Part shown: positions 54,800 through 63,986 of the stretch, one piece after another
Numbering within the stretch: the first letter of the stretch is position 1
Layout: each line of letters starts with the position of its first letter
Assembly (NCBI RefSeq): GCF_001434835.1
Contig: NZ_AZDV01000003.1
Location: 124,001-188,000, forward strand
Source: Levilactobacillus acidifarinae DSM 19394 = JCM 15949
GTDB taxonomy: Bacteria; Bacillota; Bacilli; Lactobacillales; Lactobacillaceae
DNA: 64,000 nucleotides
Reading direction: 5' to 3'
Notes under the pieces: generated by a model
The model's database searches: none
The model's input: the letters and a program-made list of their open reading frames with translations, nothing else
What the model was told of the DNA's origin: nothing
Position numbers and translations under genes: made by a program

Positions 54800-55351
54800 T
54801 CATGATTTAGAAGACGTGTCTAGCGACTTTTCAGCTGCCACCTTTGCCGCGGCCTTTCGGGCCTTCTTGGCCGCCTTTTGTCGTTGCCGGGCCGCCTTGA
54901 AAAAGGTCACTAAACGTTCACCCGCGTCTTTTGCCAGTAACCCCTCGTAAACCGTGACCGTGTGGTTCAACCGCGAATCCGTTAGCGTATTGTACAGGCT
55001 ATCCACCGCGCCCGCCTTAGGATCACGCGCGCCATAAAACACCGTAGGGATGCGGGAATTGATGATGGCCCCACTACACATCAAACAGGGTTCGATGGTC
55101 ACGTAGAGTTGGCAATCTTCTAATCGCCAACTACCGAGGGTTGCACAAGCCTCTTCGATCGCCCGAATCTCGGCGTGGAGGGTCGCATCGTTGGCGTGTT
55201 CCCGAAAATTGTGTCCCCGGCCGATGATGTGCCCCTCATGGACGATCACCGCACCGATGGGCACTTCCCCAATCCAAGCCGCTCGGTCGGCCTCGAATAA
55301 CGCTTCTTCCATGTAATGCTGTTGGGCAGCAGAATAAGTTATCTGACGCAT
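54800..55351 (-). CDS. tadA: tRNA-specific adenosine deaminase TadA
   Basis: Converts A34 to inosine in tRNA-Arg(ACG). 183 residues: zinc-binding catalytic HAE (59-61) and PCLMC (88-92), with the GAVIVHEG and substrate loop residues typical of TadA. A basic Lys/Ala-rich tail (about 150-183) makes it slightly longer than E. coli TadA. Upstream of the SRP RNA gene. Confidence 0.95.
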   Translation of the reverse strand: MRQITYSAAQQHYMEEALFEADRAAWIGEVPIGAVIVHEGHIIGRGHNFREHANDATLHAEIRAIEEACATLGSWRLEDCQLYVTIEPCLMCSGAIINSRIPTVFYGARDPKAGAVDSLYNTLTDSRLNHTVTVYEGLLAKDAGERLVTFFKAARQRQKAAKKARKAAAKVAAEKSLDTSSKS

Positions 55352-55375
55352 TCGCGCCCACCTCCTGGTCCTAGG

Positions 55376-55981
55376 TTAGTTTTGCGTACTTTCCAAGATA
55401 TAGTAGCCCTTGTCTTTCTTTAAAATCTGACAATTGCCAAACGTCTCGGTCATGTGCTTCTTAGCCGACGGCGCCCCCTGCTTCTTCTGAAGCACCACGG
55501 TCAACGTTCCACCAGGCAACAGGTGTTGCGCGGCATCCGTTAACATACTCGTGACCACGTCCTTACCGGCACGTACCGGTGGGTTGGTCAAAATCGCCGC
55601 GTACTTGGTTTCGCCTAAGGCCGCATACTGGTCGGATTCCACAATCTCAACGTTATCGACTTGGTTGGCCGTCGCGTTTTGGTGCGCCAAAGCTAAAGCC
55701 AGCTCGTTGACGTCGGCCATGGTCACCTGCCGGTCAGGAAACTTCTTCGCCAAAGCGAGGCCAATGGGACCGTAACCGCACCCGAGGTCTAACCAGCCTC
55801 CAGCCGGCGTTTTGTCAGCGTTAAACGCGTCTAATAAGACCCGCGAGCCATAATCAACGCGTGCCTTAGAGAAGACCCCGTTGTCGGTGGTAAACAACAA
55901 TTCGTTACCTAATAGGGTGAACGGCCAGTGGCGTTCTTCGTGTACAACATCCGGATTTTGTGTATAATAGTGATTAGTCAT
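55376..55981 (-). CDS. Class I SAM-dependent methyltransferase, RsmC-like
   Basis: 201 residues; MTS/RsmC C-terminal-type Rossmann methyltransferase with motif I WLDLGCGYGPIGLALAKKFP and the catalytic NPPVRAG (NPP[FY/V]) that points to a guanine-N2 or similar base methylase of rRNA. Lacks the second, inactive half of E. coli RsmC, as in Bacillus YbxB. ATG 55979-55981 with AAAGGTGG 8 nt upstream is preferred over GTG 55993. Close upstream of tadA (24 bp), so cotranscribed. Confidence 0.9.
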   Translation of the reverse strand: MTNHYYTQNPDVVHEERHWPFTLLGNELLFTTDNGVFSKARVDYGSRVLLDAFNADKTPAGGWLDLGCGYGPIGLALAKKFPDRQVTMADVNELALALAHQNATANQVDNVEIVESDQYAALGETKYAAILTNPPVRAGKDVVTSMLTDAAQHLLPGGTLTVVLQKKQGAPSAKKHMTETFGNCQILKKDKGYYILESTQN

Positions 55982-56056
55982 TTTCTCGACCACCTTTTAG
56001 GTTTATTTTACCGTAGTTTCCGGACTGGTGGGAAATAAAATAAAATTAACGTGCTG

Positions 56057-56142
56057 AGCACTATATTTAGTAGTTATTGTATTCGCCAACCACTAAATAT
56101 GGTGCTTTTTTCGATTGAATTTTCGCTAATCTGGTGTACACT
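56057..56142 (+). promoter_or_regulatory. Two NrdR-like boxes and nrdHEF promoter
   Basis: AGCACTATATTTAGTA (56057-56072) and ACCACTAAATATGGTG (56089-56104) resemble the NrdR consensus (ACACTATATATAGTGT type) and start 32 bp apart, three helical turns, as expected for paired NrdR sites. A TTGAAT-16-TACACT promoter (56115-56120, 56137-56142) follows, 38 bp before nrdH. Confidence 0.7.
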
Positions 56143-56180
56143 AAACACATTAGAAACAAATTTTAGAGGATGTGGCAACC

Positions 56181-56408
56181 ATGAAAGTAACGATTTATTC
56201 CAAGAACAACTGTATGCAATGCAAGATGACCAAGCGTTTCCTTACCGAACATAACGTGGCCTTCGAAGAACGTAATATTAACCAGAACCCCGAATATGTC
56301 ACCTACTTAAAAGCACAGGGGTTTCAATCTCTACCGGTCGTGGAAGCACCCGGGCACAAGGCCTTCTTTGGCTTCCGGCCAGACCAACTGCAACAAATTG
56401 CGGGTTAA
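56181..56408 (+). CDS. nrdH: Glutaredoxin-like protein NrdH
   Basis: Electron donor for class Ib ribonucleotide reductase, 75 residues with the redox motif CMQC (about 11-14) and the C-terminal FFGFRPDQL typical of NrdH. ATG 56181 is favoured over an upstream GTG; GAGGA is about 10 nt before it. First gene of nrdHEF. Confidence 0.95.
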   Translation: MKVTIYSKNNCMQCKMTKRFLTEHNVAFEERNINQNPEYVTYLKAQGFQSLPVVEAPGHKAFFGFRPDQLQQIAG

Positions 56409-56503
56409 TTAACGTTCCGACAACCCCGTCTTGGCGACGTCGTTTCGGCTGACGTCGCTTTTGTTTTGACTAAAATTCGGTGTGAGAAAGGAAGAGCGCG
56501 CTT

Positions 56504-58669
56504 ATGAGTCTCAAGAACCTCAAAGACGTTACTTATTATGATTTAAATAACGAAATCAACATCCCCGTGGATGGCCAGATTCCGTTGAACAAGGACCAGG
56601 AAGCTTTACAGGCCTTCCTGAAGGAAAACGTCGAACCCAACACCAAGCGGTTTGATTCCTTAAAGGAGCGCTTCGACTACCTGATTGCCGGCAACTACGT
56701 GGAACCTCAGGTAATCAATCAATACCCCCTGAGCTTCATCGAAGACCTCTACACTTACTTGCGGGCCCAGAATTTCCACTTCAAGTCCTTCATGGCGGCG
56801 TACAAATTCTACGCGCAATACGCCCTAAAGACCGACGATAACGCCTACTACCTGGAAAACTTCATCGACCGCGTGGCGATGAACGCCCTGGACTTTGCCG
56901 GCGGTGACCAACAATTGGCCCACGATTTGGCCGACGAAATCGTCCACCAACGGTATCAACCGGCGACACCAAGCTTTCTAAACGCCGGCCGGGCACGTCG
57001 CGGGGAACTGGTCTCCTGCTTTCTGATCCAATCCACCGACGACATGAACACCATCGGCCGGACCATTAATTCCGCGCTACAACTCTCCCGTATTGGGGGC
57101 GGGGTCGGCATTAGCCTCTCCAACCTACGGGGTGCCGGCGATCCCATCAAACACATCGAGGGCGCCGCTTCCGGTGTCGTGCCCGTCATGAAGTTACTCG
57201 AAGATAGTTTTTCCTACTCGAACCAATTGGGCCAACGCCAAGGGGCCGGGGTCGTCTACCTCAGCGTCTTCCATCCCGATATCATCGCCTTTCTAGGGGC
57301 CAAGAAGGAAAACGCCGACGAAAAGATTCGTTTGAAGACCTTGTCGTTAGGGGTCACGGTGCCCGACAAGTTCTATCAACTATGTGAACAAGACGCCGAC
57401 ATGTACCTCTTCAGCCCCTACGATGTCGAACGGATTTACGGTAAGCCGTTCTCCTACGTGGACATTACCGCCGAATACGACAACCTGGTCGCCAACCCCG
57501 AGATCCATAAGAAACAACTTAAGGCCCGGGAACTGGAAACCGAAATCGGCAAACTCCAACAAGAATCCGGTTACCCCTACATCGTGAACATCGATACGGC
57601 TAACCGCGAAAACCCGATCAAGGGGCGCATCGTGATGAGTAACCTGTGTTCCGAAATCATGCAGGTCCAAACGCCAACCACCTACGATAACAAACAAGAA
57701 TACGAAAAGCTGGGGACGGATATTTCCTGCAACCTGGGGTCGACCAACATCGTGAACCTGATGGCGGCCCCCGACTTCGGGCACTCCGTGGAAACCATGG
57801 TCCGCGCGCTAACCTTCGTGACCGACCACTCCGACATCGACGTGGTGCCGTCCATCCAACACGGTAACCACCTCGCTCACACCATCGGTTTAGGTGCCAT
57901 GGGGTTACACAGCTACTTCGCTAAGAACCACATGATGTACGGCTCCAAGGACAGTATTGCCTTTACCAGCGTCTACTTCATGTTGCTGAACTATTGGACG
58001 TTAAAGGCCTCTAACCAGATTGCCAAGGAACGCCACGAAACCTTCCACAACTTCGCAGAGAGTAAATACGCCGACGGGTCCTACTTCGACCGTTACACGG
58101 AACATGACTGGCGGCCTGAGAATGCCAAGGTACAGGGCCTCTTCAGTAACGTTTGGTTACCCTCCCCTGACGACTGGGCCCAACTCAAGGCCGACGTGAT
58201 GCAAGATGGCCTTTACCACCAGAACCGCATGGCGGTCGCCCCCAACGGGTCGATTTCCTACATTAACGACACCACGGCCAGCCTACACCCGATCATCAAC
58301 CGGATCGAAGAACGGCAGGAAAAGAAGATCGGGAAAATCTATTACCCGGCCCCTTACCTCAGTAACGACACCATGCCGTACTACAAGTCGGCCTACGATA
58401 CCGACATGCGGCGGGTCATTGACGTTTACGCGGCGGCCCAAAAGCACGTGGATCAGGGGATGAGCTTGACGCTATTCATGCGGTCCACGATTCCCGCTGG
58501 CCTGTACGAATGGAAGAACGGCCGGACCGACAAGATGACCACCCGTGACCTCAGCATTTTACGCAACTATGCGTACCGCAAGGGGATCAAGTCCATCTAC
58601 TACGTCCGGACGTTTACCGACGACAATAACGAAGTCGGGGCCAACCAATGTGAAAGTTGCGTTATCTAG
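56504..58669 (+). CDS. nrdE: Class Ib ribonucleoside-diphosphate reductase alpha subunit
   Basis: Reduces NDPs to dNDPs aerobically. 721 residues, typical of NrdE, lacking the ATP-cone activity domain of class Ia. Active-site pieces: SCFLIQSTDDMNTI, NLCSEIMQ, and the C-terminal redox pair CESC two residues from the end, which is reduced by NrdH. Good GAAAGGAAG Shine-Dalgarno. In operon with nrdH and nrdF; the nrdF Shine-Dalgarno lies just beyond its stop. Confidence 0.97.
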   Translation: MSLKNLKDVTYYDLNNEINIPVDGQIPLNKDQEALQAFLKENVEPNTKRFDSLKERFDYLIAGNYVEPQVINQYPLSFIEDLYTYLRAQNFHFKSFMAAYKFYAQYALKTDDNAYYLENFIDRVAMNALDFAGGDQQLAHDLADEIVHQRYQPATPSFLNAGRARRGELVSCFLIQSTDDMNTIGRTINSALQLSRIGGGVGISLSNLRGAGDPIKHIEGAASGVVPVMKLLEDSFSYSNQLGQRQGAGVVYLSVFHPDIIAFLGAKKENADEKIRLKTLSLGVTVPDKFYQLCEQDADMYLFSPYDVERIYGKPFSYVDITAEYDNLVANPEIHKKQLKARELETEIGKLQQESGYPYIVNIDTANRENPIKGRIVMSNLCSEIMQVQTPTTYDNKQEYEKLGTDISCNLGSTNIVNLMAAPDFGHSVETMVRALTFVTDHSDIDVVPSIQHGNHLAHTIGLGAMGLHSYFAKNHMMYGSKDSIAFTSVYFMLLNYWTLKASNQIAKERHETFHNFAESKYADGSYFDRYTEHDWRPENAKVQGLFSNVWLPSPDDWAQLKADVMQDGLYHQNRMAVAPNGSISYINDTTASLHPIINRIEERQEKKIGKIYYPAPYLSNDTMPYYKSAYDTDMRRVIDVYAAAQKHVDQGMSLTLFMRSTIPAGLYEWKNGRTDKMTTRDLSILRNYAYRKGIKSIYYVRTFTDDNNEVGANQCESCVI

Positions 58670-58689
58670 ACGGTAAAGGAGTGCAAACT

Positions 58690-59697
58690 ATGGCAGCAAT
58701 GAATCAAGACGGCAACTACGAAGCGATTAACTGGAACGCCGTGTCCGACGAGATCGACAAGGCAACCTGGGAAAAGTTGACCGAACAGTTCTGGTTAGAT
58801 ACCCGGATTCCCGTGTCTAACGATTTAGACGACTGGCGGACTTTAGACACCGACCACCAGTGGGTCGTGGGTCACGTGTTTGGCGGGTTAACCTTATTGG
58901 ACACCCTCCAATCCCAAGACGGCATGGCGGCTCTGCGACGAGACGTGCGGACCCCGCACGAAACGGCGGTCCTCAATAACATTCAATTCATGGAATCCGT
59001 CCACGCCAAGAGTTATTCGACCATCTTCTCGACGTTGAACACGCCGGATGAAATCGACGAAATCTTCAACTGGAGTGACACGGAAGAGTTCTTGCAGAAT
59101 AAGACCAAGCGGATCTACACGCTCTACCACGACGATGAACATCCGCTGAAGAAGAAAATCTCCAGTGTCTTTCTGGAAACCTTCTTGTTCTACTCCGGCT
59201 TCTTCACGCCGCTGTACTACCTGGGCCACAACAAGCTGGCCAACGTGGCCGAAATCATCAAGTTGATTCTGCGGGACGAATCCGTCCACGGGACCTACAT
59301 CGGCTACAAATTCCAGCTAGGGATGAAGGAACTGGGCGACAACGAACAACAGGCCATGAAGGACTGGATGTACGACTTCTTGTACAAGCTCTACGCCAAC
59401 GAAGAAAAGTACACTCACCTGATGTACGACCAAGTCGGCTGGACCGAAGAAGTCTTGACCTTTATTCGCTACAACGCCAACAAGGCGCTGATGAACCTGG
59501 GCCAAGATCCCCTCTTCCCCGACACCGCCGAAGACGTGAACCCAATCGTCATGAACGGAATTTCGACCTCCACGGCCAACCACGACTTCTTCTCGCAAGT
59601 CGGTAACGGCTACTTGCTGGGAAACGTGGAAGCCATGAGCAACAGCGATTACCAGATTGGTGAACCAGATGATCCGGAAGATCCACAAAAGAACTAG
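58690..59697 (+). CDS. nrdF: Class Ib ribonucleoside-diphosphate reductase beta subunit
   Basis: Holds the dimetal-tyrosyl radical cofactor. 335 residues with ferritin-like helices carrying metal ligands (ESVHAKSYS and RDESVHGTYIG) and a conserved Tyr region near the first. ATG 58690 follows AAAGGAG; the longer frame overlapping nrdE is not used. No nrdI gene accompanies it here, so the flavodoxin for Mn cofactor assembly must be elsewhere. Confidence 0.97.
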   Translation: MAAMNQDGNYEAINWNAVSDEIDKATWEKLTEQFWLDTRIPVSNDLDDWRTLDTDHQWVVGHVFGGLTLLDTLQSQDGMAALRRDVRTPHETAVLNNIQFMESVHAKSYSTIFSTLNTPDEIDEIFNWSDTEEFLQNKTKRIYTLYHDDEHPLKKKISSVFLETFLFYSGFFTPLYYLGHNKLANVAEIIKLILRDESVHGTYIGYKFQLGMKELGDNEQQAMKDWMYDFLYKLYANEEKYTHLMYDQVGWTEEVLTFIRYNANKALMNLGQDPLFPDTAEDVNPIVMNGISTSTANHDFFSQVGNGYLLGNVEAMSNSDYQIGEPDDPEDPQKN

Positions 59698-59730
59698 CCC
59701 TCGCTTTTAAATTGCATTTAGTCACAAATG

Positions 59731-59769
59731 ACCCGCCCTAAGCAAAAACTGCTTGGGACGGGTCGTTTT
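59731..59769. terminator. Terminator between nrdF and metF
   Basis: ACCCGCCCTAAGCA / TGCTTGGGACGGGT hairpin followed by CGTTTT on the plus strand; convergent genes on both sides. Confidence 0.9.
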
Positions 59770-59779
59770 AAGTTAACGG

Positions 59780-60643
59780 TTAATCATCCACCGCCACCGG
59801 GGCAAACAGTGACGCCGTATTGTCATAGATATGTTGGGCGGTGGCCGCCTGATTTAGGGTATACAGGTGCACCCCCGCTACGTCGTGGGTCACGAGGTCG
59901 ACGATCTGGTCCACCGCGTAGGCTAGGCCGGCTTCCCTTAAAGCCACCGGATTGGTGCGGTACTTATCCAGAATCGCCACGAACTTCGGCGGTAGGCTGG
60001 CCGCACAATTTTGAACCACGTGCAGGGCCTGCTGGCGGTTAGTGATCGGCATGATGCCCGCTAAGATGGGCACGGTAATTCCGGCCAACGCACAGGCTTC
60101 CTGAAACCGATAAAACTGGGCGTTATCGTAGAATAGCTGCGTGATCAGTTGGTCACACCCCGCGTCAACCTTGGTCTTGAGGTGCCGAACGTCATCCACC
60201 CGGTTTTGGGAGTCCGGATGAACCTCAGGGTAACAGGCCCCTGTCACCCGAAAGTGCGGATTGACCTGCTTAATAAATCGGGCCAGGTCACTGGCGTGGG
60301 CAAAATCACTTTCCGGTGCCGTCCCGTCCAGGTCCCCCCGTAAGGCTAAAACCTGGTCAATGTGCGCCGTTTCGAGTTGCGCCAGGATGCGGCGCACCTG
60401 CGCTTTGGTCACGTAAGCGGCGGGCATGTGCACCATCGTCGGACACCGTAAGTCCTGCCGAATGGTTTGCGCCAACGCAATCGTGTTTTGTTCGTAGTCC
60501 AGTTGGTGATTACTGCAGGTCACGCTGACAAAGCTGGGCGTAATCCCCTTCAGCTGAGTCAACGTCTGCGTGAGTTTGATCGTCCCCGCCGGTGAACTGG
60601 GGGGAAAGACTTCAAACGACAACTCTGGTTTAGTTGGGCCCAT
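59780..60643 (-). CDS. metF: Methylenetetrahydrofolate reductase
   Basis: FAD enzyme making 5-methyl-THF for methionine synthesis. 287 residues, TIM barrel: FEVFPPSS near the N-terminus (catalytic Glu), VTCSNHQ, VLALRGDLDGT, CDQLITQLFYDN and AGIMPITN. Follows metE by 2 bp with GAAGGGGG at the metE end as Shine-Dalgarno, so the two are coupled; MetF supplies the methyl donor for MetE. Confidence 0.95.
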   Translation of the reverse strand: MGPTKPELSFEVFPPSSPAGTIKLTQTLTQLKGITPSFVSVTCSNHQLDYEQNTIALAQTIRQDLRCPTMVHMPAAYVTKAQVRRILAQLETAHIDQVLALRGDLDGTAPESDFAHASDLARFIKQVNPHFRVTGACYPEVHPDSQNRVDDVRHLKTKVDAGCDQLITQLFYDNAQFYRFQEACALAGITVPILAGIMPITNRQQALHVVQNCAASLPPKFVAILDKYRTNPVALREAGLAYAVDQIVDLVTHDVAGVHLYTLNQAATAQHIYDNTASLFAPVAVDD

Positions 60644-60645
60644 TT

Positions 60646-62907
60646 CTAGTCCCCCTTCGGTTGCAATTCGGCACGGATTGCTTTCGCAGCGGCCGTCAAG
60701 TTGGCCACACTGGCCTTGGCCTCGGTCACACCACGGGTCTTCAACCCACAGTCGGGATTGATCCAGACCTTTTGTTCGGGGACCTTCGCTAAGATCTGGT
60801 GAATCGTGGTCGTGATTTCGGCAACTGAGGGAATCCGTGGCGAATGAATGTCGTAAACGCCGGGCCCCACCTGTAGCTGGAAGTGCTCCCGTTGCAAAGC
60901 ATCAAGAATCTCCAGGTTCGACCGTGAGGCTTCAAACGAAATCACGTCGGCGTCTAAGTTCTGGATAGCCGGGATGATATCGGTGAATTCAGAGTAACAC
61001 ATGTGCGTGTGAATCTGCGTGCCCGGTTGTACCCGGCTGTGGACCAGTCGAAACGCGGGGACGGCCCAATCGAGGTATTCGGAATACCAATCGGATTGCC
61101 GTAACGGCAACTTCTCGCGTAACGCCGCCTCGTCGATTTGAATAATCTTAATCCCGTTTTTTTCTAGGTCGAGGACCTCGTCTTGAATGGCCAACGCAAT
61201 TTGAATCGTGGACTCGCGCTGGGAGATGTCTTCTCGGGGGAACGACCAGTTCAGAATCGTGACCGGTCCCGTTAACATCCCCTTGACCAACTTATCGGTC
61301 TGCCGTTGGGCAAAGGTCGACCACTTGACCGTGATGGGCTGGTTACGCGCCACGTCACCCCAGATGATGGGTGGCTTCACGCCCCGCGTCCCGTAGGATT
61401 GGACCCACCCGTTGCGACTAAAGAGGTACCCGTCGAGGTGTTGGCCGAAGTATTCGACCATGTCGTTACGTTCGAATTCACCGTGGACCAGTACGTCCAG
61501 CCCGATGTCTTCTTGCCACTTCAACCATTCCTTGATGTGCTCCCCGATGAAGTGGTCGTAATCGGCCTGCGAAATCTCGTGTTTCCGGAATTGGGCCCGC
61601 GTGCGTTTAACGTCTCTGGTCTGTGGAAACGACCCAATCGTAGTTGTTGGCAGCAGCGGTAACTGAAATTCCCGTTGCTGAATCTTCGCCCGTTGCGCCA
61701 GGGCCGGCTGGCGGGTAAACGAGTCGGCGGTCAGGTGGGCTATTCGGTCGTGAACCTTGGGGTTTGGTTGAACCCGGGGCTGGGCAAAGAGGGCTTGATT
61801 GGCCGCAAAGGCTGTCGTTTTCTGTCCGGCCAAGTTAGCCTGTAAGTCGGTCAACTCGCCTAATTTTTCCGTGGCAAACGCAAAGTGTTGTTTGACCGGG
61901 GCCGGGAAGGTTTCGTTAGCCACCGTGAACGGCACGTGGAGTAACGAACACGACGTCGAGATCACCAACCGTTGCACCGGTAACGTCTTCAGTAGGGCCA
62001 GCGTTTGGGCATAATGGTTCCGCCAGATATTTTTCCCGTTGACCACCCCGGCGAACAGCGTTTTATCGGCCGGAAAGCCCGAACGAACTAAGTCGGCGGT
62101 CTTCCGGCCCTCGTGGAAGTCTAAGCCCACGCCCTCAATGGGTAAGTGAATCAGGTCCGTATAAACGTCCCGGACGTCCCCAAAGTAGGTCTGAACTAGG
62201 ACCTTCAAGCCGGATTTTTGGGTCAAGAGTTGGTCGTAGAGGGTCTTAAACAGCTCACGCCGGGTCCCGGTCACGTCCTTGACCAGTTCCGGTTCGTCGA
62301 GTTGAATCCAATCGGCGCCCTGAGCGGCTAACCGCGCAAAGATGGTCTGATAGGCCGCGACCAGGTCGGTCACAAAATCGGTCGGTTGACAGTCGTGAAA
62401 CTCACTGAGGCTCAATAACGTAAACGGCCCCACGATGACCGGACGGGTCTGAATCCCCGCATCCTGGGCTTCCTGGTACTCGTCAAAGATCTTGCTTCCC
62501 ACTAGTTTAACCTGCGTCGTCGCCGTAAATTGCGGCACCAGGTAGTGGTAATTGGTATTGAACCACTTCTTCATGGGCAACGCCTTAACGTCGCCGTGGT
62601 CCCCTTGATACCCCCGGGCCAACGCGAAGTACCGGTCCAACGGCGACAGGTCTAACGCGTCGACCGCGTCGGGTACGATGTTCAGTAACGTGGCCGTATC
62701 TAACGTGGTATCAAAGAACGAAAAATCGTTGCTGGGAATTCCATCGATACCCGCAGCCTTAACGAGTTGCCAATGTTTCAAACGTAGGTCACGGGCAGCC
62801 TGTTGGAGTTGGTCGGCCGTGATTTGGTGTCGCCAGTATTTTTCGGTACTGAATTTTAGTTCCCGGTGTTCCCCGAGACGTGGAAAACCAATAATTGATG
62901 TTGTCAT
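60646..62907 (-). CDS. metE: Cobalamin-independent methionine synthase
   Basis: Transfers methyl from 5-methyl-THF to homocysteine. 753 residues, two TIM barrels; C-terminal zinc ligands in HTHMCYSEF (His, Cys), the VSFEASRSN (Glu) region, and [10 protein letters not shown] (second Cys). N-terminal [18 protein letters not shown] is typical. ATG 62905-62907 after GGGGGA is preferred to a start 5 codons upstream. Divergent from the LysR regulator across a MET-box-like palindrome. Confidence 0.97.
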   Translation of the reverse strand: MTTSIIGFPRLGEHRELKFSTEKYWRHQITADQLQQAARDLRLKHWQLVKAAGIDGIPSNDFSFFDTTLDTATLLNIVPDAVDALDLSPLDRYFALARGYQGDHGDVKALPMKKWFNTNYHYLVPQFTATTQVKLVGSKIFDEYQEAQDAGIQTRPVIVGPFTLLSLSEFHDCQPTDFVTDLVAAYQTIFARLAAQGADWIQLDEPELVKDVTGTRRELFKTLYDQLLTQKSGLKVLVQTYFGDVRDVYTDLIHLPIEGVGLDFHEGRKTADLVRSGFPADKTLFAGVVNGKNIWRNHYAQTLALLKTLPVQRLVISTSCSLLHVPFTVANETFPAPVKQHFAFATEKLGELTDLQANLAGQKTTAFAANQALFAQPRVQPNPKVHDRIAHLTADSFTRQPALAQRAKIQQREFQLPLLPTTTIGSFPQTRDVKRTRAQFRKHEISQADYDHFIGEHIKEWLKWQEDIGLDVLVHGEFERNDMVEYFGQHLDGYLFSRNGWVQSYGTRGVKPPIIWGDVARNQPITVKWSTFAQRQTDKLVKGMLTGPVTILNWSFPREDISQRESTIQIALAIQDEVLDLEKNGIKIIQIDEAALREKLPLRQSDWYSEYLDWAVPAFRLVHSRVQPGTQIHTHMCYSEFTDIIPAIQNLDADVISFEASRSNLEILDALQREHFQLQVGPGVYDIHSPRIPSVAEITTTIHQILAKVPEQKVWINPDCGLKTRGVTEAKASVANLTAAAKAIRAELQPKGD

Positions 62908-62990
62908 AAAAATCCCCCTCAACGGTTAGTGCTTGTTTCTAAATTACCACCGGACTTGGCAATTGACTAATGCTTAAAATCAGGGACTCG

Positions 62991-63009
62991 TTATAGTTTC
63001 TCACTATAA
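62991..63009. promoter_or_regulatory. MET-box-like operator between metE and lysR
   Basis: TTATAG-TTTCTCA-CTATAA, a perfect 6-bp dyad with a 7-bp spacer, resembling the TATAGTTT-N-AAACTATA box of MetR/MtaR-type LysR regulators in Streptococcaceae. TATAAT -10-like strings for the LysR gene overlap or follow it (63005-63010, 63017-63022). Confidence 0.7.
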
Positions 63010-63047
63010 TAAGCTTTATAATGAAACTTAATCCTAGGAGGTCGCCC

Positions 63048-63986
63048 ATGCGTATTCAACAACTCAAGTACCTAGAAACCATCGTTCGGACCGGTTCCAT
63101 CAACGAAGCCGCCAAACAACTATACCTCACCCAACCCAGTCTCTCTAACGCCGTAAAGGATCTGGAAAACGAGATGGGGATTCAAATTCTCTTGCGCAGT
63201 AAGTTAGGCGTGACGCTAACCGACGACGGCCGGGAGTTCATGGTCTACGCCCGCCAAGTATTAGACCAAGTACGCCTACTGCAGGACCGTTACGCGAAGC
63301 AACCCCTGCGAAAACAGGCCTTTTCCGTTTCAGCTCAGCACTACGCCTTCGTGGTTCACGCCTTTGTCGATCTGCTCAAAACCGTCCGGGCCGACGAATA
63401 CCATTTTACGTTGCGGGAAACGGAGACCGAAAACATCCTCAGCGATTTAACCAGCTTCAAGAGTGAGCTGGGGATTCTCTACCTCAACAATTTCAACCGC
63501 CAGGTCATGCAAAAATTATTTAAAGAGCAATCACTCGTCTTTACCCCCCTCTTCACCGCCCAACCGCACGTCTTCGTGGGACGCCAGAACCCTCTCACGC
63601 AAAAAAAGTCGGTCACGTTGGCCGACCTGACCGACTACCCTTACCTGTCCTACGAGCAAGGGGACAACCACTCGTTTTACTTTTCCGAAGAAATTCTCAG
63701 CACCCTCGAACGCCAGAAAACCATCAAGGTTAGTGATCGCGCCACCATCTTCAATTTGATGGTCGGCCTCAACGGCTACACCATCAGTTCGGGAATCATC
63801 AGTAGCCAACTCAACGACGATAAAATTGTCGCCATCCCCCTAGCGGTCCAGGATGCCATGACCCTCGGCTGGTTAAAACACCGCCAAATTGAACTCAGCC
63901 CGCTAGCCCAGTCTTACCTGACCATGCTCAAGGCCCACATCCGGGGGTACGGATTTACCATCATGGGAGAAGACGGCTCCCACTAA
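63048..63986 (+). CDS. LysR family regulator of methionine/sulfur genes
   Basis: 312 residues: N-terminal winged HTH (1-60; MRIQQLKYLETIVRTGSINEAAKQLYLTQPSLS type) and a periplasmic-binding-like effector domain (about 88-300). ATG 63048 is 6 nt after AGGAGG. Divergent to metE-metF with a LysR-type palindrome between, so it most likely activates metEF, perhaps with homocysteine or O-acetylserine as effector as in MetR/CysR relatives. The target is inferred from position. Confidence 0.88.
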   Translation: MRIQQLKYLETIVRTGSINEAAKQLYLTQPSLSNAVKDLENEMGIQILLRSKLGVTLTDDGREFMVYARQVLDQVRLLQDRYAKQPLRKQAFSVSAQHYAFVVHAFVDLLKTVRADEYHFTLRETETENILSDLTSFKSELGILYLNNFNRQVMQKLFKEQSLVFTPLFTAQPHVFVGRQNPLTQKKSVTLADLTDYPYLSYEQGDNHSFYFSEEILSTLERQKTIKVSDRATIFNLMVGLNGYTISSGIISSQLNDDKIVAIPLAVQDAMTLGWLKHRQIELSPLAQSYLTMLKAHIRGYGFTIMGEDGSH

